Positions 1 to 5,813 of a stretch of DNA of 6,978 nucleotides are shown here, in pieces. The stretch's first letter is position 1. Every line of letters begins with the position of its first letter. This DNA is from CAVPLU01 sp050012535. Lineage in GTDB: Archaea; Thermoproteota; Bathyarchaeia; 40CM-2-53-6. The notes beneath the pieces were generated by a model. The model saw nothing but the letters and a program-made list of their open reading frames with translations. It was not told the DNA's origin and ran no database searches. A program made the translations under genes and the position numbers. The DNA lies in the NCBI GenBank assembly GCA_050012535.1, contig JBEKGZ010000163.1, forward strand, positions 1 through 6,978, read 5' to 3'.

Positions 1-40
1 TGGTGCGCACACACACAAATCAATCCAAAGACGACGGTTC
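1..40 (+). repeat. Dispersed intergenic repeat, copy A (left end cut by window edge)
   Basis: The first 23 bases are identical to 6081-6103. After them both copies carry a TCCAA(A)G stretch and end in ACGACGGTTCA. The copy at 6081 has about 11 extra bases, seemingly from doubling of an ACGACGG unit. The start TGGTGCGCACACACACAAAT includes an alternating CA tract. The conserved upstream part of the family (TGGGTCTAA) would lie outside the window. It sits 30 bases past the stop of the methyltransferase gene. Function unknown. Confidence 0.75.
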
Positions 41-72
41 ACATTGCGGAGAGTTGTGCGTACCAGTAATGT

Positions 73-657
73 CTAGGGTTGTTTTGTGGACACCACTGCC
101 CATCTCATCCCGGTCGCGGGGAAATGGAAACCATCACCACCCCTTCGCTCGACTCTGAACCCTTCAAGTATTCTCTCCCACTCCGCTTGGCCCACATAAC
201 TACGCGAACTTCTGCCCGTGCTAAGGTACGACAGTCCTTTTGGCTTGAGGATACGCCTTATTTCGTTCACAGCTGACTCGTGGTGTTGTGGTGCCATGGA
301 GCACAATAGCCCATTGGCAAGAACGAAGTCAACCGACCCGTCTTCTATGAAGCTCAGGTCGCAGGCAGATGAAGTATGCGCTTCGATGTTCTGGTAACCA
401 CGTTTATCCGCTTTCTTCTCCACTGCCCGGATAGCCTTCTCATCCGAATCAACTGCGTAAACCCGTCCTTCAGGGCCAACAAGTTCAGCCAAAGCGAGTG
501 TATGAAACCCTGGGCCACAACCAAGGTCAGCAACCACCTGACCATTTGTGACGTAGGGTTCAACTAATCTTTGAGGGGAATCAAATAGCCTTCTGATCGA
601 GTTATCATGATAGAAGAGCCGAAAATGGAGGTCTCGTTCCTCCTCGCTTGTAGCCAA
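73..657 (-). CDS. Class I SAM-dependent methyltransferase
   Basis: A 194-residue protein with the Rossmann-like methyltransferase core. Motif I is DLGCGPG at residues 44-50, preceded by the hydrophobic strand VVA. The acidic residue expected to hold the SAM ribose is D70 in VYAVDSDE. The motif IV-like strand is DFVLANGLLCSM from D110, and the post-motif turn is LKPKG at 137-141. This order matches the Methyltransf_11/25/31 group. The length is that of a bare catalytic domain with a short N-terminal helix, so there is no separate substrate domain and the substrate (small molecule, lipid or protein) cannot be read. The start is TTG, chosen because an AAGGTGAG ribosome site lies exactly 8 nt upstream. 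The stop is TAG. The gene is divergent from the transporter at 850 and nothing suggests co-transcription. No signal peptide or membrane segment is seen; cytoplasmic. Confidence 0.9.
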   Translation of the reverse strand: MATSEEERDLHFRLFYHDNSIRRLFDSPQRLVEPYVTNGQVVADLGCGPGFHTLALAELVGPEGRVYAVDSDEKAIRAVEKKADKRGYQNIEAHTSSACDLSFIEDGSVDFVLANGLLCSMAPQHHESAVNEIRRILKPKGLSYLSTGRSSRSYVGQAEWERILEGFRVERRGGDGFHFPATGMRWAVVSTKQP

Positions 658-665
658 TTCCTGAA

Positions 666-673
666 CTCACCTT
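666..673 (-). promoter_or_regulatory. Ribosome binding site of the methyltransferase gene
   Basis: On the minus strand AAGGTGAG precedes the TTG start by an 8-nt spacer. GGTGA matches the archaeal/bacterial anti-Shine-Dalgarno complement (AGGAGGTGATC). It decides in favour of the non-ATG start at 657. Confidence 0.7.
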
Positions 674-700
674 TCACATTATGGATCAACGTGAGCGGTA

Positions 701-735
701 GGCGCCCAGTCAGGCACTAATTGGCGCTGGTCAGG
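701..735. promoter_or_regulatory. Candidate operator: paired GGCGC(..)GTCAGG direct repeat
   Basis: GGCGCCCAGTCAGG (701-714) and GGCGCTGGTCAGG (723-735) form an imperfect direct repeat with a 22-nt period, about two helical turns. GCGCC and GGCGC also form a 5-bp inverted pair. It lies in the spacer between the divergent methyltransferase and transporter genes, where a dimeric regulator could act on both. This is inferred from position and geometry only. Confidence 0.25.
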
Positions 736-802
736 TTAAAGGAATCCTTGTAATGACCCCAGGTAGATCACGGCCAACATCCAAAGAATATCGACAAGTC
801 GT

Positions 803-812
803 TTTAGTATGT
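803..812 (+). promoter_or_regulatory. Possible TATA box for the transporter gene
   Basis: TTTTAGTATG is an AT-rich element about 38-47 nt before the TTG start at 850. With normal archaeal spacing it would place transcription near 830-835, giving a leader of 15-20 nt that contains GGAG (831-834). It is a weak match and no other element supports it. Confidence 0.25.
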
Positions 813-827
813 GGATCTATTGGTGCA
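809..827 (+). repeat. Degenerate copy of the dispersed repeat core (copy E)
   Basis: ATGTGGATCTATTGGTGCA matches GTGTGGGTCTAATGGTGCG (1742-1760 and 4623-4641) at 15 of 19 positions. It lies 22 bases before the transporter start. The downstream part of the family (CAATCCAA...GACGACGG) is not recognisable, so this could be a decayed copy or chance. Confidence 0.4.
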
Positions 828-849
828 GTAGGAGATCGGCGGAATCATT

Positions 850-1716
850 TTGAAGCCTGATCACGTTTGGTTGGTGTTGTTCTTCGTCATGGTTTGTTTT
901 GCCGCTAATAGTGTGATAACCAGATATCTGGTTCTGGAAAGCCAGATTTCGCCTTTCCTCCTGACCGTGGTCAGGTTTGTTAGCGGCCTTGGGACTCTAC
1001 TAATCCTATCCATGCTCAGGCCTGCAACTTTCCGCCACAACAGACTGGGATTCTCTTACTTCCTTGGAGCGCTCTTCCTTGGCGCTTACGCTTTTTCGAT
1101 CTCCTACGGGTACTTATTCATCCCAGTTGCTGCCGGGACCTTTGTCTTCTACACATTCGTGGTGGTAACGATGGTTGCCTACTCAGTAATTGTGGATCAC
1201 GCGAGGTTAACCTTCCGCTTGGCGCTTGGGCAACTGCTAGGTTTGCTTGGAGTGCTAATCATAACTTTTGGCAGAATAGGTTCAGTCACGTTACTCGGAG
1301 TTCTTCTGATGGCTGCTACGGGCACCTCATGGGGCTTATATTCGGCCTACGGTAAGAAATTCGGGAATGCGTTCGGCTACACGTACAACAGCTTCCTAAT
1401 TCTTGGAGCGGGTGCTATCATCGCTTCCATAGTGCTTTGGTTTTCTGCGGGACCAATCTTCACTAGTATTTCAGTTCAAGATTTCACCTTAGCATTGTAC
1501 ATGGGCATGGTGAGTACAGCCCTTAGCTACATTGCATGGAATGAAACGGTGAAGAAAATTCCCGCATCTCTGGGAGGGCTCGTTCAGCTTGCCGTTCCCG
1601 TTCTAGCCCCAGTCATGGGAATAGCCTTCCTAGGCGAACAGGTGAACACGACACTTGTGATAGGAGGCGGATTGGTTCTAGCGGGGATTTACCTTGCGCA
1701 ATCGAGACGTTCCTGA
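850..1716 (+). CDS. EamA/DMT-superfamily membrane transporter
   Basis: A 288-residue, very hydrophobic protein with about ten predicted membrane helices in two five-helix halves, as in the drug/metabolite transporter EamA family (usual length 280-310). The first half opens with WLVLFFVMVCFAANSVITRY, with the family's polar N/R after helix 1, and runs to about residue 140. The second half begins near GVLLMAATGTSWGLYSAYGK. It ends with the typical stretch STALSYIAWNETVKKIPA, LAVPVLAPVMGIAFLGEQ and a last helix GGGLVLAGIYLAQSRR, where the P...G..FLGE motif is characteristic. Substrates in the family include amino acids, nucleosides and other small metabolites; this one cannot be assigned. The start is TTG; an in-frame TAG at 829-831 limits upstream extension, and GGAG at 831-834 is the only SD-like site. 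The stop is TGA. It is a single gene, divergent from the methyltransferase and convergent with the cyclase gene. Confidence 0.9.
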   Translation: MKPDHVWLVLFFVMVCFAANSVITRYLVLESQISPFLLTVVRFVSGLGTLLILSMLRPATFRHNRLGFSYFLGALFLGAYAFSISYGYLFIPVAAGTFVFYTFVVVTMVAYSVIVDHARLTFRLALGQLLGLLGVLIITFGRIGSVTLLGVLLMAATGTSWGLYSAYGKKFGNAFGYTYNSFLILGAGAIIASIVLWFSAGPIFTSISVQDFTLALYMGMVSTALSYIAWNETVKKIPASLGGLVQLAVPVLAPVMGIAFLGEQVNTTLVIGGGLVLAGIYLAQSRRS

Positions 1717-1741
1717 AACACAGTAACGTTAGAGATCTGTC

Positions 1742-1786
1742 GTGTGGGTCTAATGGTGCGAAGAACGAATCCCAATCCAACTGACG
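1742..1786 (+). repeat. Dispersed intergenic repeat, copy C
   Basis: GTGTGGGTCTAATGGTGCGA (1742-1761) is identical over 20 bases to 4623-4642. The following AATCCCAATCCAACTGACG resembles the second half of copy A (AATCAATCCAAAGACG), so this copy links the two sub-types into one family. It lies 25 bases past the transporter stop, between two convergent genes, so it is not positioned as a promoter for either annotated gene. Confidence 0.7.
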
Positions 1787-1820
1787 CTAAACAGAAACCA
1801 AGTATCAGCGAGCGAAGCGA

Positions 1821-1866
1821 GTCGCGTGAAAGTGTGTGTGCATCTCTCGTTATGCGACGACGGCTT
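1821..1866 (+). repeat. Possible decayed repeat copy or terminal hairpin
   Basis: The segment has an alternating GTGTGTGTG tract (1832-1840) followed by TATGCGACGACGGCTTC, reminiscent of the GT/CA tracts and GACGACGGTTC ends of copies A and B. GTCGC (1821-1825) can pair with GCGAC. It directly abuts the 3' end of the cyclase gene. Similarity is partial, so this is a weak call. Confidence 0.25.
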
Positions 1867-3849
1867 CTATTTCGTTAGGCCATTCTGCTTCCTGAGTCTC
1901 TCCACAAATTCCGGGTATCGGGGGTCCGCCCTTGCCCTGGCGAAGAGGGGTGAGTACATCATTGTTGAGGGAGTTAATGCGTGGGTTTCGAGGGCCTTGT
2001 TCATGTACTCGAAGTATGAGTCGAGGTCTCCGAGGGCATGGTAGACGTACCCGATGTAGTTGAAGCCGATCGGACCCATCTTCGCATCCTCAATCTTCCT
2101 AACGGCAAGCAGCGCCCTCTCTCTGTCGCCTTCCAGAGCAGCGATGACCCCGCCCAACCAGGTGACCCGAGGATTGGTGGGCTCGAGCTTCTCGGCTTTT
2201 GCATTGAACTCCTTAGCCTTCTCGAGGTCCCCCTTGGCTAAGTAGTACCCCGTCATGCCCCTGTAGGTTCCAGCCGGAGCTATCTGCTCGGTCTTCTTCC
2301 AGAGCTCCAGCGCCTCCTCCTCCCTCCCCGTCCAGAGGTATGCCGACCCGACAGCATAGATGAACCGGGGCCTGATGGGGTCGAGGCGGTAGGCCGTCTC
2401 GTTCTGTCTAGCCATCTCCCCCGGGTCTCCGTTCATTGCTGCCAGTTCCGATAGCATAGAGTAGGGTTCTGGGAGGCTGGGGTTCAGATCCAGCGCCCTT
2501 CTCGCCTCCGCCTCCATACCCGGCATGTCGTCCACGTTGAAAAACATCTCCGAGAGCGACGCGTGCGCCTCGGGTAAGTTCGGGTCGAGGTTGATGGCGC
2601 GCTCCAGTGATGTCTTCACAATTGAGAGGGAGACATCAAAGGGCTCGTATCCGGCCACAGCTAGCTGTTGGTGACACTCTGCCACGCCAACGTACGCTCT
2701 CGCGAACCTGGGGTCCAGCTCCACGGCCTTCTCGAAAAGGACTAATGCCTGCCTGAGTGACGCCTCAGTCTCCTCCCTGAACAGTTCCCTGCCCCGAAGG
2801 AAGCACGTGTACGCCTCAATGTTCTCGGTAGGCTTCTTCTCCAATGTTCTCTTCTCAGAGTCCACGAGACGAATCCTCAGCTCCCCAGCCACCTTCTCAG
2901 CAATCTCAGACTGGATCGCGAAGACATCCTCCAGCTGCCTATCATAGTTCTGAGCCCACAGGTGACCCTCCGTCGCAGCGTCAATGAGCTGCGCTGTTAT
3001 CCTCACCTTGCTTCCCGCCTTTCTGACACTGCCCTCAAGAACTGACCCGACCTCAAGCTCTCTCCCAATCTCCCTCACCTTCTTCGTCGTCCCCTTGTAG
3101 CCCATGACGGAAGTTCTTGCGATGACTGTCAGCTGCCTCACACCCGAAAGCGACGTGATCAGCTCCTCCGTCATGCCGTCCGCGAAGTATCCCTCTTCGG
3201 GATTGGAACTCATGTTGGTGAATGGTAAGACGGCGATGCGCCTTTTGTCTAGCTGGACCGAAGGAATTGACGTCTCAACACTCCATGGCATCACCATCCT
3301 GTACACTTCTATCGGAATGCTTACGTTCTTCAGGGGCTTGACTCCGAGACTCGCCAGTTTGAGTTCGAACTTGTTTTGGACGTGATCATAGACTTGGCGG
3401 GTGACGCAGACGCCTCCATCCTCAGCAAGCGGCTCTATTCTTGATGCTACGTTGACCGCATCGCCGGAAATGTCGCCTTCAGACTCTACCACGTCGCCGA
3501 GATGAACGCCCACCCTGAGGTGAACTCTCCGTTCTTCGGGTAGTGAGATGTTGAACTCTCTGACTGCCCTCTGGATGTCATAGGCGCATCTCACAGCGTC
3601 TAGGGCGCTCAGGAACTCCACCAGGAAAGCGTCGCCGATCGTCTTAACCTCTCTTCCATTATGACGAGCGAGAATAGGCCTGATCAGCTTCCTCTGCTCC
3701 TCAACTAGGGCCAGGGAGAGTGATTCGTTCCTCTGCCCGAGGGCGGTATAGCCGACCATATCCGTGAACATTATCGCCGCCAACCGCCGCTGCTCTTCAG
3801 TCGCAGCTTCCCCTACTCGCGACAAGTGAATCAGGCCCATACCCAACAT
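1867..3849 (-). CDS. Class III adenylate/guanylate cyclase with TolB-like and TPR regions
   Basis: A 660-residue protein. Residues 20-187 form a class III nucleotide cyclase domain, starting RRLAAIMFTDMVGYT. All six expected catalytic positions are present: metal ligands D30 and D73 (KTIGDAF), purine-selecting K69 and D126, and transition-state N133 and R137 (DAVNVASR). The K/D purine pair predicts cAMP rather than cGMP. Residues 203-325 (RIAVLPFTNMSS...GYFADGMTEELITSLS...VLEGSVRKAGSKVRIT) match the TolB-like/FlgO-type region (COG5616-like) common in cyclase-TPR and CadC-like proteins. Residues 340-635 are TPR-type helical repeats (e.g. ALVLFEKAVELDPRFARAYVGVAE, AEARRALDLNPSLPEPYSMLSELA). No membrane helix or signal peptide is seen, so it is probably cytosolic, the TPRs binding a partner. 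Homologues usually begin just before RRLAAIM, so the first 15-20 residues are uncertain; no SD precedes ATG 3849 or ATG 3840. Base composition looks more GC-rich than the neighbours. It is a single gene; the repeat at 3877 lies 28 nt upstream. Confidence 0.92.
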   Translation of the reverse strand: MLGMGLIHLSRVGEAATEEQRRLAAIMFTDMVGYTALGQRNESLSLALVEEQRKLIRPILARHNGREVKTIGDAFLVEFLSALDAVRCAYDIQRAVREFNISLPEERRVHLRVGVHLGDVVESEGDISGDAVNVASRIEPLAEDGGVCVTRQVYDHVQNKFELKLASLGVKPLKNVSIPIEVYRMVMPWSVETSIPSVQLDKRRIAVLPFTNMSSNPEEGYFADGMTEELITSLSGVRQLTVIARTSVMGYKGTTKKVREIGRELEVGSVLEGSVRKAGSKVRITAQLIDAATEGHLWAQNYDRQLEDVFAIQSEIAEKVAGELRIRLVDSEKRTLEKKPTENIEAYTCFLRGRELFREETEASLRQALVLFEKAVELDPRFARAYVGVAECHQQLAVAGYEPFDVSLSIVKTSLERAINLDPNLPEAHASLSEMFFNVDDMPGMEAEARRALDLNPSLPEPYSMLSELAAMNGDPGEMARQNETAYRLDPIRPRFIYAVGSAYLWTGREEEALELWKKTEQIAPAGTYRGMTGYYLAKGDLEKAKEFNAKAEKLEPTNPRVTWLGGVIAALEGDRERALLAVRKIEDAKMGPIGFNYIGYVYHALGDLDSYFEYMNKALETHALTPSTMMYSPLFARARADPRYPEFVERLRKQNGLTK

Positions 3850-3861
3850 AATGTTACGGAT

Positions 3862-3871
3862 TGATTAATCA
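3862..3871. promoter_or_regulatory. Perfect 10-bp palindrome TGATTAATCA before the cyclase gene
   Basis: TGATTAATCA is its own reverse complement and lies 13-22 nt upstream of ATG 3849. It could be a regulator-binding half-site pair or a TATA-like element for a short or leaderless transcript starting near the second ATG (3840). Position supports a regulatory role; nothing else does. Confidence 0.3.
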
Positions 3872-3876
3872 TAGGC

Positions 3877-3922
3877 TTGAACCGTCGGTGGCGGTCGTTC
3901 TTGGTGGTGGGTCCCTTGGTGC
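3877..3922 (-). repeat. Dispersed intergenic repeat, inverted copy F
   Basis: Positions 3877-3904 (TTGAACCGTCGG...GTCGTTCTTGG) match the reverse complement of 6107-6134 of copy B at 23 of 28 positions, so this is an inverted copy. It is followed by TGGGTCCCTTGGTGC (3908-3922), which matches the direct-orientation core TGGGTCTAATGGTGC at 12 of 15 positions. Read toward the cyclase gene it sits 28 nt upstream of the start; copy B sits likewise upstream of the gene at 6237. Confidence 0.6.
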
Positions 3923-3944
3923 TGTTTGTTTCTAGTTCCATGAT

Positions 3945-4250
3945 TAGAAATCATCTTCCGCCGCTGAGAGAGAGGAAGCCCGTATTAGATGGATATCTTC
4001 ATCCAATTTGTGCTCAAGAGATCCTATTTTAGCTGGATTCTTCATCATCTTCCTCCTCCACATCTTGGAGGGAGATATAGGGGCCTCAACTGGGAGGAGG
4101 CTGATATTGCCAAGTGGAGGAGGATAATGGATGATGGAGATCTTTCTGAATCCATTTCTACGCTCAGATCTACGCAGAATTAGGCATAGAAGAGTTTCCT
4201 AGACCTATATCGCTATAGGAGTAGGAGGAGCCAGCAGCAGGAGGATGAAA
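3945..4250. repeat. Long imperfect inverted repeat (fold-back of about 300 nt)
   Basis: The two halves pair around an axis near 4092-4099. From apex outwards: GCCTC 4083-4087 with GAGGC 4097-4101; ATAT 4075-4078 with 4104-4107; TTGG 4065-4068 with CCAA 4110-4113; TCCTCCTCCAC 4051-4061 with GTGGAGGAGGA 4114-4124; CATCATC 4043-4049 with GATGATG 4130-4136; TGGATTC 4034-4040 with GAATCCA 4148-4154; AGATC 4019-4023 with GATCT 4167-4171. Then comes an arm around 3990-4008 pairing with gaps to 4174-4195, and TCATCTTCCGCCGCTG 3951-3966 with 4232-4248 at about 14 of 16 positions. The pairs are nested in order, which is hard to get by chance even in purine/pyrimidine-biased DNA. It may be a structured RNA, a MITE-like fold-back element, or a decayed one. 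No recognised family. Confidence 0.6.
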
Positions 4251-4310
4251 GGCTAGGAGGAAGAAATGAAGGAATTCCTGGAGGATTAGGCAGTTTTCCC
4301 TTCCTGGCAT

Positions 4311-4352
4311 CAGGAATTGCAGCAGTGATGATTCCCATTGGAAGAATTCCTG
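4311..4352. repeat. Hairpin with perfect 8-bp stem CAGGAATT/AATTCCTG
   Basis: CAGGAATT (4311-4318) and AATTCCTG (4345-4352) are exact inverted copies with 26 bases between them. The loop can pair further (TGATG with CATTG, allowing G:U). Weaker complementarity continues outwards (AGGAA near 4270 with TTCCT near 4393). It is the second of three stem structures in the 3945-4615 block. Confidence 0.45.
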
Positions 4353-4440
4353 AACCTGACGGCTTCCTAGCAGCAGAAATCATGTCCATCTTCCTTGGGC
4401 TTCCTGAAACCTCTTCTGATTCACGCTGGACCTATGGGTC

Positions 4441-4539
4441 TGAAAATAGAAAAGCGGGACAGACAGGAAAAGGTGATCTTAGGGATTCCTGATCTCCTTT
4501 TGATCTGTCTAGGATTATGCGCTGGTTTCTGGTTCGGAG
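4441..4539. repeat. Extended hairpin centred near 4485
   Basis: The core is AGACAG 4461-4466 with CTGTCT 4505-4510, AAAAGG 4468-4473 with CCTTTT 4496-4501, and GATC 4475-4478 with GATC 4491-4494, leaving a 12-nt loop. It extends outwards through AGAAA/TTTCT, GCG/CGC and TCTGAA with TTCGGA (one G:U). It is the third nested structure of the block; the shape resembles a rod-like folded RNA with bulges. Confidence 0.5.
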
Positions 4540-4586
4540 TAGGAGGAGAATCTATCTTGTAGGATCTTCTTCTAGGAGAATTCCAT

Positions 4587-4644
4587 GCTCGCGCCTTAAT
4601 CGTACGTCGCAGTTCTGTGTGTGTGTGGGTCTAATGGTGCGAGC
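4587..4644 (+). repeat. Dispersed intergenic repeat, copy D, with 9-bp closing stem
   Basis: GTGTGGGTCTAATGGTGCGA (4623-4642) is identical to 1742-1761. GCTCGCGCC (4587-4595) pairs with GGTGCGAGC (4636-4644) as a 9-bp stem with one G:U, enclosing 40 nt that hold CGTACG (4601-4606) and a GT tract. Copy B has CGTACG at a comparable distance (6045-6050), so the unit probably begins upstream of the GT tract. TTGAACCG (4653-4660) follows, as at 3877-3884. Confidence 0.6.
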
Positions 4645-4691
4645 AAGTAAATTTGAACCGCCAATATCGGCATACACCTGCATGGAATGAG

Positions 4692-4745
4692 CTAAGCCTC
4701 AAAGGCTTGTGCTAGATCAGAGATTATGTCATCTGCGTCCTCTAT
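4692..4745 (-). pseudogene. Orphaned C-terminal tail of the PLP enzyme
   Basis: In another minus-strand frame the bases past the break read IEDADDIISDLAQAFEA and end in TAG at 4692-4694. This is the standard C-terminal helix of cystathionine gamma-synthase-family enzymes (usually ...RLSVGIEDxxDLIxDLxQAL). It begins exactly where the main frame leaves the family sequence (ETLVSH then RGRR stop). It is therefore the original 3' end, separated from the rest by a deletion whose length is not a multiple of three. Confidence 0.85.
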
Positions 4746-5790
4746 GACTAACCAATGTCTCAGTTCCGCCTAGACTGGCACCGATAAGCGCTAGTTTGAG
4801 ATTATCGACGAATCTTATTGTGTGATTAAGGTCGCCCTTGAGCTCAAAGCTGACGACTCCTCCGAATCCCTTCATTTGCCTCTTCGCAAGCGAGTGTTGG
4901 GGATGTGTTCTCAGGCCAGGATAGTATGCTTTCTCTACGTTGGGATGATTCTCAAGATATTCTGCTACTTCTTGGCCGTTTGAGTTGTGCTTCGCCATTC
5001 GAAGCGCTAGGGTTTTCATTCCTCTGAGCAGTAACCAAGCGCCATGGGGGTCAAGTGTCCCTCCTAGAGTTCTACGAAGTTTCTTTATAGGCTCGATAAG
5101 TTCTCTCGGCCCAGCTACTGCCCCAGCTGTCACATCGTTGTGTCCTGCCAGGTATTTCGTGGCGCTGTGTATGGTTGCACTGCATCCGAACTGCAGAGGC
5201 TGCTGGTTGTATGGAGATGCAAATGTATTGTCGACAAGCACTTTTGCACCCATCTTCTGCGCTAATTCAGCTGCCTTTTGGAGATCCACAAGTTTGAGAG
5301 TTGGGTTTGTTGGCGTCTCCAGGAAAAGGACTTTCGTGTCGCTCCTTAACGCTGATTTGATCTCATTTGCATCTGTCGCCTCAACGAATGTTGTCCGCAC
5401 GCCGAATCTGCTCATTAGGTCCGAGAAGAGGCCTACTGTTCCGCCGTATAGGTCTCTGACAGATACTATATGATCTCCTGGGGAGACTTGGCTGATGATG
5501 GCGGTTGAGATAGCTGCCATACCTGATGAGAATACTGCGCAGTCCTCCGCGCCTTCCAATTCCGCAATCTTCGTCTCAGCCGCTGTAACGGTCGGGTTAC
5601 TCCATCTTGTGTAGACATCACGGGTGCTCTTCTCGCTAACGGCATCAATCAACTGCTGAGTACTTGTAAACGCGAAGACAGAGGTCTCGTAGATGGGAGT
5701 GACGACAGCTCCAGTCTCCTGATCCATCCTTTCTCCACTCCTTACAGCTTTTGTTGAAAATCCTGTCTGCCTAATTCTCGACATAATCAT
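4729..5790 (-). CDS. Cystathionine gamma-synthase-type PLP enzyme, truncated by deletion
   Basis: A Cys/Met-metabolism PLP enzyme (fold type I) of the trans-sulfuration family. Visible are the phosphate-binding YTRWSNPT (Y60, R62), SSGM (89-91), the ring-stacking Y115 in DLYGGT, D187 in VDNTF, and the Schiff-base lysine K212 in HSATKYLAGHND. The YGGT glycine replaces the cysteine of canonical methionine gamma-lyase, so cystathionine gamma-synthase, gamma-lyase or homoserine sulfhydrylase activities are likelier. The frame ends after SLGGTETLVSH with RGRR and TGA, at 353 residues instead of the usual 380-400. The segment normally following (P-A-x-M-T-H ... L-I-R-L-S-V-G), about 29 residues with the substrate-carboxylate arginine, is absent, and the last 17 residues lie in another frame to 4692. 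The product is probably inactive. The second ATG (5784) is the better start: GTGAG lies 8 nt before it, the same spacing as in the methyltransferase gene. Confidence 0.85.
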   Translation of the reverse strand: MIMSRIRQTGFSTKAVRSGERMDQETGAVVTPIYETSVFAFTSTQQLIDAVSEKSTRDVYTRWSNPTVTAAETKIAELEGAEDCAVFSSGMAAISTAIISQVSPGDHIVSVRDLYGGTVGLFSDLMSRFGVRTTFVEATDANEIKSALRSDTKVLFLETPTNPTLKLVDLQKAAELAQKMGAKVLVDNTFASPYNQQPLQFGCSATIHSATKYLAGHNDVTAGAVAGPRELIEPIKKLRRTLGGTLDPHGAWLLLRGMKTLALRMAKHNSNGQEVAEYLENHPNVEKAYYPGLRTHPQHSLAKRQMKGFGGVVSFELKGDLNHTIRFVDNLKLALIGASLGGTETLVSHRGRR

Positions 5791-5792
5791 CG

Positions 5793-5798
5793 CTCACT
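5793..5798 (-). promoter_or_regulatory. Ribosome binding site of the PLP enzyme gene
   Basis: AGTGAG on the minus strand leaves an 8-nt spacer to the ATG at 5784 but only 2 nt to the ATG at 5790. It therefore argues that translation starts at the second methionine (MSRIRQTGF). Confidence 0.5.
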
Positions 5799-5813
5799 GT
5801 GGTCCCAAACGAA

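Larger units (their letters stand above)
3989..4690 (+). other. Unassigned 700-nt block; possible decayed coding sequence
   Basis: No gene is convincing here. One plus-strand frame from ATG 3989 meets only three internal stops (TAG 4181, TAG 4187, TGA 4490) before TGA 4688. It yields hydrophobic stretches such as FLASGIAAVMIPIG and FLAAEIMSIFLG, while a neighbouring frame gives ILGIPDLLLICLGLCAGFWFGVG. This could be a membrane-protein gene broken by stops and frameshifts. Against that, other frames on both strands are also unusually open, the DNA is rich in AGGAGG, TTCCTG and GCAGCAG words, and the region is dominated by inverted repeats, which can create the same effect. Arginine in these frames is almost always AGG/AGA. 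I do not assign a product. Confidence 0.2.

Noticed and set aside
1826..2245. Small plus-strand open frames overlapping the 3' end of the cyclase gene
   Set aside because: They lie antisense to clearly coding TPR sequence, have no recognisable motif and no ribosome site; shadows of the real gene.
3104..3385. A 93-codon plus-strand open frame inside the cyclase gene
   Set aside because: Antisense to the conserved TolB-like region; composition follows from the opposite strand's codons.
4181..4189. Two in-frame TAG codons suggesting pyrrolysine read-through
   Set aside because: TAG is also the ordinary stop of several genes here (methyltransferase, cyclase, MetH activation-like gene and the original end of the PLP gene), and no homology supports a continuous protein.
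3945..4615. CRISPR array
   Set aside because: Recurring AGGAGG, TTCCTG and GCAGCAG words are not regularly spaced identical repeats, and there are no uniform spacers or cas genes.
4985..5473. A 162-codon plus-strand open frame over the PLP enzyme gene
   Set aside because: The minus strand here encodes conserved catalytic motifs (K212, D187, Y115); the plus frame has no family resemblance.
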